Source: Lachnospiraceae bacterium | GTDB taxonomy: Bacteria > Bacillota > Clostridia > Lachnospirales > Lachnospiraceae | Assembly (NCBI GenBank): GCA_030526245.1 | Contig: JAUNDD010000007.1 | Coordinates: forward strand, 1-64,000 | Direction: 5' to 3' | DNA length: 64,000 nt | Shown: positions 58,577-64,000 of the stretch, in pieces | Layout of the letters: each line of letters starts with the position of its first letter | How positions within the stretch are numbered: the first letter of the stretch is position 1 | Notes under the pieces: generated by a model | Told to the model about the DNA's origin: nothing | Database searches by the model: none | What the model saw: the letters and a program-made list of their open reading frames with translations, nothing else | Position numbers and translations under genes: made by a program

Positions 58577-58614
58577 GTATTGCTATCGAAGTTTATGCGA
58601 GTGGATAGCAATAC
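58577..58614. promoter_or_regulatory. 11-bp inverted repeat upstream of the PTS promoter
   Basis: GTATTGCTATC and GATAGCAATAC, perfect, separated by 16 bases. It ends 26 bases before the -35 box at 58641 and could be an operator or a cruciform. Confidence 0.5.
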
Positions 58615-58640
58615 GATCGGTGTCAAGACACAAAATGTAC

Positions 58641-58669
58641 TTGACAGGTACCATGAAATTGACGATAAT
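58641..58669 (+). promoter_or_regulatory. Promoter of the PTS IIC gene
   Basis: TTGACA (58641-58646), 17 bases, GATAAT (58664-58669). A GTGTCAAGACAC palindrome lies upstream (58620-58631) and a related GTGACAAGACACA downstream near 58677, so the promoter is bracketed by two similar words. A leader of about 115 bases follows. Confidence 0.75.
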
Positions 58670-58793
58670 GCGCTTTGTGACAAGACACATAAGTTTACAG
58701 TAAAGGCCGCAGCGGCTTTACATACCGGGTATGATCCGATGTCGGTGGATCTGCGCAGCCCGGCATGCCCCTTTGCGGTTGTGAGGAGTTGTT

Positions 58794-59879
58794 ATGAAAG
58801 CGTTTCTCAGGAAAAAGAACATCATTTTCTCGGCAAAGCGTTACGGAATCGATGCGCTGGGCGCGATGGCCCAGGGCCTGTTCTGTACCCTGCTGATCGG
58901 CACTATTTTAAATACGCTGGGCACCCAGCTGCACATTCCGTTTCTGGAAAACCCCATTTATGTAAAAGGGGATGTAAACTACACCATGGGAGCCTTTGCT
59001 TCTGCCATGGTCGGCCCGGCCATGGCCGCCGCTATCGGCTTTGCACTGCAGGCCCCGCCGCTGGTGCTGTTTTCGCTGGTACCGGTGGGTTACGCCACCA
59101 ATATGATGGGCGGAGCCGGCGGTCCGCTGGCGGTTTTTGTGGTAGCCGTGGTTGCCTCCGAGTTTGGTAAGCTGGTTTCCAAGGAGACCAAGATCGATAT
59201 TCTGGTGACCCCGATCGTCACCATTCTGGTGGGATGTGGTCTGGCTTACTACATTGCAGAGCCGATCGGAAAAGCGGCTTCCTATGTGGGAAATGTAATC
59301 ATGTGGGCCACGGAGCTGCAGCCCTTCCTGATGGGCATCCTGGTTTCCGTGATCGTGGGAATTGCACTGACGCTTCCCATCAGCTCGGCGGCCATCTGTG
59401 CGGCTCTTTCCCTGACCGGTCTGGCCGGAGGCGCTGCTGTGGCCGGCTGCTGCGCACAGATGATCGGATTCGCGGTGATGAGCTATAAGGAGAATAAGAT
59501 CGGTGGCCTGGTGGCCCAGGGCCTGGGAACCTCCATGCTGCAGATGGGCAACATTGTCAAGAACCCGAAGATCTGGATCGCTCCGATCCTGACCTCGGCC
59601 ATCACAGGTCCGCTGGCCACCTGCGTGTTTGGCCTGCGCATGAACGGAGCAGCGGTCTCCTCCGGCATGGGTACCTGTGGTCTGGTGGGCCAGATCGGTG
59701 TGTATACCGGCTGGGTCAATGATATCGCAAACGGAGCCAAGGCAGCGATCACAGCCTTTGACTGGATCGGCCTGGTGATGATCTGCTTCGTGCTGCCGGC
59801 TGTTTTGACGCTGGTATTTGGAAACTTCTTCCGGAAGCTTGGCTGGATCAAGGAGAACGATCTGAAGCTGGATCTCTGA
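58794..59879 (+). CDS. Orphan PTS EIIC-like membrane protein (PfoR/COG3641 type)
   Basis: 361 residues and about ten helices, of the PTS_EIIC_2 family (GIDALGAMAQGLFCTLLIGTI, TNMMGGAGGPLAVFV, LGTSMLQMGNIVKNPKIWI). The start ATG is behind GTGAGGAG. Normal PTS permeases need EIIA and EIIB partners; none are adjacent or fused. The relative PfoR was first reported as a toxin regulator and this was later disputed. The transported compound is unknown. The gene is monocistronic and ends at a strong terminator. Confidence 0.85.
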   Translation: MKAFLRKKNIIFSAKRYGIDALGAMAQGLFCTLLIGTILNTLGTQLHIPFLENPIYVKGDVNYTMGAFASAMVGPAMAAAIGFALQAPPLVLFSLVPVGYATNMMGGAGGPLAVFVVAVVASEFGKLVSKETKIDILVTPIVTILVGCGLAYYIAEPIGKAASYVGNVIMWATELQPFLMGILVSVIVGIALTLPISSAAICAALSLTGLAGGAAVAGCCAQMIGFAVMSYKENKIGGLVAQGLGTSMLQMGNIVKNPKIWIAPILTSAITGPLATCVFGLRMNGAAVSSGMGTCGLVGQIGVYTGWVNDIANGAKAAITAFDWIGLVMICFVLPAVLTLVFGNFFRKLGWIKENDLKLDL

Positions 59880-59930
59880 TAAAAAAACCGCCTTACTCGT
59901 GACTTGAGTCGTGAGCAAGGCGGTTTTTTC
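59880..59930. terminator. Terminator between PTS IIC and mazF
   Basis: AAAAAACCGCCTT pairs with AAGGCGGTTTTTT, with an inner CTCGTGACTTGAGTCGTGAG stem; works for both convergent genes. Confidence 0.9.
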
Positions 59931-59938
59931 GTGGGAGT

Positions 59939-60250
59939 TCAGCGATAGTCAAACATACTCTGAATGGCATCGGTAATATTCATCAGGTCCCTAAAAGAGA
60001 TCTGATCGATCTTTTCCCAGCCCCGGTATTGCAGGTCGAAGAGCTTGATCTGCTCGCACATGACGAGGCCGCAGGTATGGTCGGCATCGACCGGCAAATG
60101 AAGCGGGTCTTCGAAGGTATCCTTGACGATGGGGCACAAAAGGGCCTGCCCGGTCTGATTAAAAAAGTTTTTGCTCACGACCAGAAGAGGGAAATGAACG
60201 TTTTCTACTTTCAGGATAGCACCTTGTTCGATGTGCATAGACTTTACCAC
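59939..60250 (-). CDS. MazF/PemK-type toxin (endoribonuclease)
   Basis: 103 residues. Fold signatures are IEQGAILKVENVHFPLLVVS, then ALLCPIVKDTF and DHTCGLVMCEQIKLFDL, as in PemK/MazF mRNA interferases, though quite diverged. It starts at a GTG (60250) inside the antitoxin stop region or at the ATG at 60238. The overlap with the antitoxin gene indicates translational coupling. The classical active-site positions are hard to verify by eye, so activity is not certain. Confidence 0.75.
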   Translation of the reverse strand: MVKSMHIEQGAILKVENVHFPLLVVSKNFFNQTGQALLCPIVKDTFEDPLHLPVDADHTCGLVMCEQIKLFDLQYRGWEKIDQISFRDLMNITDAIQSMFDYR

Positions 60251-60486
60251 CTTTCCCGGCCTTCGGGATCGCCCAGGTCGACTTCGGAGTAGGGACCGAG
60301 CTTTCCGCCGTACAGGGCCGCACGCTCCTCCAGTGTTTTATGCCGGAAGCAGGGGGACAGAAGAATATTTCCGTCCACGATGGTGATCTCAAGATAATCA
60401 TTCTTGTGTATCCCAACGAGATCAAGGACCTCTTTGGGAAGACGAATGCCCTGGCTGTTGCCCCAGGCTTTTACCTGTGTTGTCAT
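60244..60486 (-). CDS. MazE/AbrB-type antitoxin
   Basis: 80 residues from the ATG at 60486 behind AGGAGG. The swapped-hairpin AbrB domain is at the start (TTQVKAWGNSQGIRLPKEVL, then DLVGIHKNDYLEITIVDGNI). The C-terminal tail (RAALYGGKLGPYSEVDLGDP) should wrap the toxin. It is first in the two-gene operon and likely binds the palindromic promoter region at 60511-60529. Confidence 0.85.
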   Translation of the reverse strand: MTTQVKAWGNSQGIRLPKEVLDLVGIHKNDYLEITIVDGNILLSPCFRHKTLEERAALYGGKLGPYSEVDLGDPEGRERW

Positions 60487-60510
60487 AGGTGTTCCTCCTT
60501 GAAATGAAAG

Positions 60511-60529
60511 GTATATACATAGTATATAC
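60511..60529 (-). promoter_or_regulatory. mazEF operator over the -10 box
   Basis: Two copies of the palindrome GTATATAC are separated by ATA (11 bases centre to centre, one helix turn). On the minus strand the -10 TATACT lies inside and a -35 TTGAAT is 16 bases upstream. A MazE dimer could bind and shut off the promoter. Confidence 0.7.
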
Positions 60530-60555
60530 ATTCGAAGGCGGAATTCAACCATAGA

Positions 60556-60584
60556 TTGCGAAGGAGAAGCGTGCATGTTATAGT
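60556..60584 (+). promoter_or_regulatory. Promoter of the NiaR-DUF3877 gene
   Basis: TTGCGA (60556-60561), 17 bases, TATAGT (60579-60584), leader about 42 bases. Confidence 0.7.
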
Positions 60585-60633
60585 AGGTTATTAAACGCGG
60601 TGATCAGTTTTTCAGGATGGAGGAGAGGACAGG

Positions 60634-61668
60634 ATGCTGACGGGAGCCGAGCGCCGAGCGCAGATCATTCACATTGTTCAGAATACGACCAGACCGGTTC
60701 CGGCGAAGAAGCTGGCGGAGGATTTTTCGGTAAGCCGTCAGGTGATCGTTCAGGATATTGCGCTGCTGCGGGCATCCGGGTACGACATTCTCTCCACGAA
60801 CCGGGGGTATATCCTCCTGCAGGAGGAAAAAGCCAGCCGGGTGTTTAAGGTCAGCCATGGAGATGACCAGATGGAGGATGAGCTGTGCTGCATTGTGGAT
60901 CTGGGCGCCAGCGTGATCAATGTCATGGTGAACCACCGGGTCTACGGACGCATTGAAGCACCCCTGAACATCACCTCCCGCAAGGATGTGAGCCAGTTTA
61001 TGGACAAGCTGAAGGGATCCTCGTCCTCGCCGCTGAAGAATACGACCTCGGGATACCATTATCATACGGTGGAGGCCGGCAGCGAAGAGGTGCTGGACGA
61101 GGTGGAGGCGGCTCTGCGGGAACGAGGCTATCTTGTATACACAGGCCTGCTGAGAAACCTCACAGATCAGGTGATGGAACAGCAGGCCAAGCTTGGCTAT
61201 ATGAAAGAAAAGATCCGGCTCTATTATCCTTTAAGCTCCCTGCGGCATATGCTGGGAAAGGATGACGCCTGCGATGCATCGAAGATGCAGGAGATTCTGG
61301 AGGAGCTGGCGGATTCGACGGCGGAAAGCTTTGGGGCCATGCGCATCACCCATCAGGGAGACCGCTTTTGTTTTGTACTCTCGGAAGAGATCTCCGAGCG
61401 GATTCACCGGGAAACGCCGGCCAAAGCCTTTATTCATGAACTGATCGGACTGGTGGGACAGCACGAAACGAACATGGAGCAGATCCTGGAGCTGTTTAAG
61501 GCCCAGCCGGGCGGATGCATCATGGAGCACATCGACAGCGGGGAATTTGACTATGTGATCCGGTTTAAGGAGGGTACAGACCGCTATCTGTACTGCTTCA
61601 AGGATGAAGGCTGTCATATCACCTATCATCGGTTTTTGCCGGAGGATTATGAGGAGTTCGGATTTTAG
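60634..61668 (+). CDS. NiaR-type 3H-domain repressor fused to a DUF3877-like domain
   Basis: 344 residues, twice the normal NiaR length. An HTH_11 domain (residues 1-60, TRPVPAKKLAEDFSVSRQVI) and a 3H ligand domain (70-170, with the conserved histidines in VSHGDDQ, VNHRVYG and GYHYHTV) form a NiaR repressor. That repressor senses nicotinic acid to control NAD salvage. From about residue 178 the chain continues as a DUF3877-like domain (QQAKLGYMKEKIRLYYPLSS), assigned from memory. The join has no frameshift and no internal start. A fused NAD-responsive regulator with an unknown domain is unusual. Target genes are not in the window. Confidence 0.85.
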   Translation: MLTGAERRAQIIHIVQNTTRPVPAKKLAEDFSVSRQVIVQDIALLRASGYDILSTNRGYILLQEEKASRVFKVSHGDDQMEDELCCIVDLGASVINVMVNHRVYGRIEAPLNITSRKDVSQFMDKLKGSSSSPLKNTTSGYHYHTVEAGSEEVLDEVEAALRERGYLVYTGLLRNLTDQVMEQQAKLGYMKEKIRLYYPLSSLRHMLGKDDACDASKMQEILEELADSTAESFGAMRITHQGDRFCFVLSEEISERIHRETPAKAFIHELIGLVGQHETNMEQILELFKAQPGGCIMEHIDSGEFDYVIRFKEGTDRYLYCFKDEGCHITYHRFLPEDYEEFGF

Positions 61669-61796
61669 CGGATGAGCAACTCGTCCCGGCTGCCGGATGG
61701 CGATTCGGATCATCAGGAGCCCGTTTTTGAGGCTCGTATCATAGAATGACCGGCCGGATACCGGCCTGCTTTCGCAATAGATCTCATTGTTGAGAC

Positions 61797-61864
61797 AGGA
61801 TAAAGATTTACGCGGGGTAAAGATTTACGCAGGATAAGGATTTACACAGGATAAGGATCTACAT
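61797..61864 (+). repeat. Four exact-period 17-bp tandem repeats abutting the hflX start codon
   Basis: AGGATAAAGATTTACGC, GGGGTAAAGATTTACGC, AGGATAAGGATTTACAC and AGGATAAGGATCTACAT, each 17 bases, ending one base before the ATG at 61865. The unit holds AAGGAT or AAAGAT, the only ribosome-binding-like sequence upstream of hflX, so the array provides one or more translation initiation sites. Unit number might tune expression. Confidence 0.85.
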
Positions 61865-63157
61865 ATGGAAGAAGTATTACAGAGTATAAAGCCCAGGGCG
61901 ATCCTGGCAGCCGCGCAGCTCTTTGGCACCAGCGATGATGCCTTTGCCTGCGGCATGGAGGAGCTGAAGGGCCTGGCAGAAGCCTGCAACCTGGAGCCGG
62001 TGGCACAGGTGACCCAGAAGCTGAACAATGCGGATATCGCGACCCTGATCGGCTCGGGTAAGGTCCAGGAGATCAAAGAGATGGTCTATGCCCACGATGC
62101 ACAGACTGTGGTCTTCAACAATGCCCTGACACCTTCTCAGCTGGCCAATCTGGCCAATCAGCTGGAGTGCGAGGTGCTGGATCGTACAGGTCTGATCCTG
62201 CAGATCTTCTCGGAGCGGGCCCGGACCCGTGAGGCGAAGATGCAGGTAGAATATGCCCGGCTTCAGTATATGATGCCCCGTCTGGTGGGCCTGCGCGCCA
62301 ATCTGTCCAGACAGGGTGGTACCGGCGGTTCCATGTCCAACCGTGGTGCCGGTGAGAAGAAGATCGAGCTGGATCGCCGTCATATCGAGAAAGAGATGGC
62401 CGCTCTGCGCAGAAACTTAAAGGAACTGGAGCAGACCAGACTGACCCAGCGCCAGAAGCGCGCGGGCAGCGGCATGCCGCGTATTGCACTGGTAGGCTAT
62501 ACCAATGCGGGCAAATCCACGCTGATGAATGCCATGATCGACCGGTACTGCCCGGATGAAGAGAAGAAGGTTATGGTCCGGGACATGCTCTTTGCGACCC
62601 TGGACACAACGGTGCGCAAGATCACGCCGGATGGCCATCGGGAGTTTCTGCTTTCCGACACCGTCGGCTTTATCAATGACCTGCCCACCAACCTGGTGCA
62701 GGCCTTCCATTCCACGCTGGAGGAGGCGCTGGAGGCGGATCTGATCCTGGAGGTCATCGACAGTACGGATCCGGACCGGGATATGCATCAGCAGGTAACG
62801 GAAAAGACGCTGGCCGACCTGGGAGCCGGTCATCTGCCCCTGATCCGCGTCATGAACAAGGCGGACGGCCGCTACCCCAAAGAAGATCTGCCGGTGATCC
62901 ACACGGATAAGATCTTCATTTCAGCCCGGGAGGGACTTGGCCTGGACGAGCTGCTGAAGATGATCGACGACAAGCTGGAGGCCCAGTCCATCACCTGTAC
63001 CATGCTGATCCCCTACACCCAGGCCCAGGCCGAGCATGTGCTGCGTTCGGCAGCCCGTGTGATCAGCACGGAATATACGGGAGAGGGAATTCGTATGGAG
63101 GTGGTGGTATCCAACGAGCTCTGCAGCCGCTACAAGGACTTTGTGGTGTGGGAGTGA
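61865..63157 (+). CDS. hflX: Ribosome-associated GTPase HflX
   Basis: 430 residues. An N-terminal HflX domain (about 1-170, GSGKVQEIKEMV and DRTGLILQIFSERARTREAK) leads to a coiled helix and the G domain. Its motifs are GYTNAGKST (Walker A), DTVGFINDLP (G3) and NKAD (G4). HflX rescues stalled or stressed ribosomes. The start ATG follows the 17-bp repeat array. The preceding NiaR fusion gene ends 197 bases upstream. Confidence 0.95.
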   Translation: MEEVLQSIKPRAILAAAQLFGTSDDAFACGMEELKGLAEACNLEPVAQVTQKLNNADIATLIGSGKVQEIKEMVYAHDAQTVVFNNALTPSQLANLANQLECEVLDRTGLILQIFSERARTREAKMQVEYARLQYMMPRLVGLRANLSRQGGTGGSMSNRGAGEKKIELDRRHIEKEMAALRRNLKELEQTRLTQRQKRAGSGMPRIALVGYTNAGKSTLMNAMIDRYCPDEEKKVMVRDMLFATLDTTVRKITPDGHREFLLSDTVGFINDLPTNLVQAFHSTLEEALEADLILEVIDSTDPDRDMHQQVTEKTLADLGAGHLPLIRVMNKADGRYPKEDLPVIHTDKIFISAREGLGLDELLKMIDDKLEAQSITCTMLIPYTQAQAEHVLRSAARVISTEYTGEGIRMEVVVSNELCSRYKDFVVWE

Positions 63158-63163
63158 GAAGAA

Positions 63164-63268
63164 AACAGGACGTTACAATTCACGCAGTGAACTGCAGCCC
63201 GCGGGATTTGCCGCGTGCGCGGCAAAACACCTCGTGGAATTGAACCGCCTGAGCAGTAACCACAGGAC
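63164..63268 (+). mobile_element. MITE-like compound palindromic element with near-perfect flanking duplication
   Basis: The element is 63172-63260, the second full copy. It starts GTTACAATTCACGCAG, contains TTTGCCGCGTGCGCGGCAAA and ACCTCGTGGAATTGAACCG, and ends AGCAGTAAC. AACAGGAC (63164-63171) and CACAGGAC (63261-63268) flank it, matching at seven of eight positions. Confidence 0.7.
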
Positions 63269-63348
63269 GTACTTGAAAATGTGAAATTTTCCTAAAATAC
63301 TCGCAAACAGCTGCAAGTGTGCTATGCTGTGTCAGACGAAAACAGGAA

Positions 63349-63380
63349 TCGCCGCAAGAAATTGTGGCGTTTCGTTTTTT
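63349..63380 (+). terminator. Terminator of hflX
   Basis: CGCCGCAA-GAAA-TTGTGGCG, followed by TTTCGTTTTTT. Confidence 0.85.
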
Positions 63381-63384
63381 GTTG

Positions 63385-63560
63385 GTGCGTCTGGCGGCGC
63401 ACGTTTCTAACGGGTTAAAGTCCCGGATCCGCACGGTAGTGGGAAGGATATTTGCAGGGACAGGGGCTGGCATTTCAGATGGCCACGCATACAGGCGGGC
63501 CGGTAGCCTCAGAAGGAATGCGGGCGGTGGAATGACAGAGACGTGAGTGAGCATTACAGA
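63385..63560 (+). mobile_element. Possible 5' remnant of a group II intron next to the hflX terminator
   Basis: Directly after the T-run the sequence reads GTGCGTCTGGCGGCGCACG, starting with a group II-like GTGCG 5' end. It continues TTTCTAACGGGTTAAAGTCC and CGGATCCGCACGGTAGTGGG, which resemble the first domain of clostridial group II introns as I remember them. Group IIC introns insert behind intrinsic terminators, which fits the position. No intron-encoded protein, no domain V and no clear 3' end are present. Low confidence. Confidence 0.35.
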
Positions 63561-63573
63561 AAGCAGGTTGAGT

Positions 63574-64000
63574 ATGAGCAGGAAAAAGAAGGGCATGGGT
63601 AAATGGGTCGTTGGCGGCCTGGTAGTGGCAGCTGGTGTGGCCTACTTTGGTTTTGGAGAGCAGCTGGGCATCCGAAAGGAAGGCGGGGAGACCATGAACC
63701 GTCAGCAGCAGATGATGCAGGCCAGCACCTCGGAGGCCCAGGTGCTGCGGGGCGATATCCAGGTGGTGACGGAAGGCAGCGGCTCCATCGAGGCCGCGGA
63801 TAAGCAGGCAATCTACGCGGATTTCCCGCTGCTGGTGTCAGAGGTGATCGGAGAAAACGGGGATCTGGTAAGCCAGGGGGAGGTCATCGCCCGGCTGGAT
63901 GCCCAGAGCGTGAAGGATCAGCTGCGCGCCAGCCGGCAGCAGCTTTCATCGCTGGATGAGACCATCCGCACAGCGCCCCAGAGCGGCTCCGAGAGTCTGA
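63574..64000 (+). CDS. HlyD-type membrane fusion (efflux adaptor) protein, 3' end outside window
   Basis: The ATG at 63574 opens a frame to the window edge. It has a basic start MSRKKKGMGK, a membrane helix (WVVGGLVVAAGVAYFGFG), a linker with NRQQQMMQAS, then the biotinyl-lipoyl-like HlyD half motif (EAQVLRGDIQVVTEGSGSIE and VISEV-like VSEVIGENGDLVSQGEVIARL) and the start of a coiled coil (LRASRQQLSSLDETI). Such proteins link an inner-membrane ABC or RND exporter in Firmicutes (YknX-like). The exporter genes are expected to the right. Confidence 0.85.
   Translation, partial: MSRKKKGMGKWVVGGLVVAAGVAYFGFGEQLGIRKEGGETMNRQQQMMQASTSEAQVLRGDIQVVTEGSGSIEAADKQAIYADFPLLVSEVIGENGDLVSQGEVIARLDAQSVKDQLRASRQQLSSLDETIRTAPQSGSESL

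Noticed and set aside
58580..59170. A 196-codon plus-strand frame upstream of and overlapping the PTS gene
   Set aside because: Its first third lies over the palindromes and promoter, and the rest is an out-of-frame reading of the IIC gene.

Overview
The window looks like chromosomal DNA of an anaerobic, low-oxygen Clostridia member, most likely Lachnospiraceae. The reasons are the family content (DUF1836 and 3H-domain regulators, a CD1871A-type CXXC protein with a polyferredoxin, a YolD-paired Y-polymerase, an orphan PfoR-type PTS IIC), the strong AGGAGG ribosome binding sites and the Gram-positive promoters. No rRNA, tRNA, CRISPR array, transposase or phage gene is visible. The left 4.3 kb is more AT-rich than the rest.

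Layout. 1-4.4 kb: an IrrE-like peptidase running off the left edge, a zinc-ribbon membrane protein and a secreted leucine-rich-repeat protein; the last two share a C-terminal domain. 4.5-7.6 kb: a sulfur operon (cysteine-ended leader peptide, O-acetylhomoserine sulfhydrylase, cysK, Rrf2 regulator) with two inverted repeats on its promoter. 7.7-9.6 kb: a membrane diguanylate cyclase. 9.8-11.6 kb: an amino-acid:sodium symporter behind a glycine riboswitch. 11.6-18.4 kb: polyferredoxin pair, MATE pump, OPT peptide transporter, PqqD-like and PsbP-like small proteins. 18.6-28.5 kb: a GH13 glycosidase, a secreted cyclophilin-TlpA fusion, a second MATE pump, a two-kinase fusion, VOC/MarR pair, transglutaminase-like and TPM-like proteins. 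28.6-32.1 kb: pentaheme nitrite reductase NrfA followed by ResB and CcsA, which make its c-type hemes. 32.3-43 kb: carB, MntP, a Ca/Na exchanger, DegV, TetR, a CNNM/CorC protein and xylulokinase. 43-45.3 kb: a c-di-GMP-I riboswitch in front of a secreted transglutaminase/Ig-like protein. 45.3-49.4 kb: an ArsR/HMA metal pair, a Gfo/Idh dehydrogenase, a Y-family polymerase and YolD. 49.6-64 kb: an orphan DnaK, leuS, hemolysin III, DUF1836, Spx/ArsC, an L,D-transpeptidase, PTS IIC, MazEF, a NiaR-DUF3877 fusion, hflX and the start of an HlyD-type adaptor.

How parts work together. NrfA, ResB and CcsA form a self-contained unit for ammonifying nitrite reduction, but no NrfH electron donor is present. 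The GGDEF enzyme at 7.9 kb could supply the signal read by the c-di-GMP riboswitch at 43.3 kb. Several small regulators (Rrf2, ArsR, DUF1836, MazE) have convincing palindromes beside their own promoters.

The most interesting signal is between the genes: a family of short palindromic elements. It occurs as a 27-bp form and as a compound form of about 90 bp, both with ends like GTTACAGTTCA/TGAACTGTAAC. Two copies are flanked by perfect 8-bp direct repeats and a third by a 7-of-8 repeat, as expected for a tiny non-autonomous mobile element. Two further intergenic repeat families and five tandem-repeat patches add to this. One of those patches is four 17-bp units that end exactly at the hflX start codon. 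All family names are from memory of sequence motifs; no database search was run.
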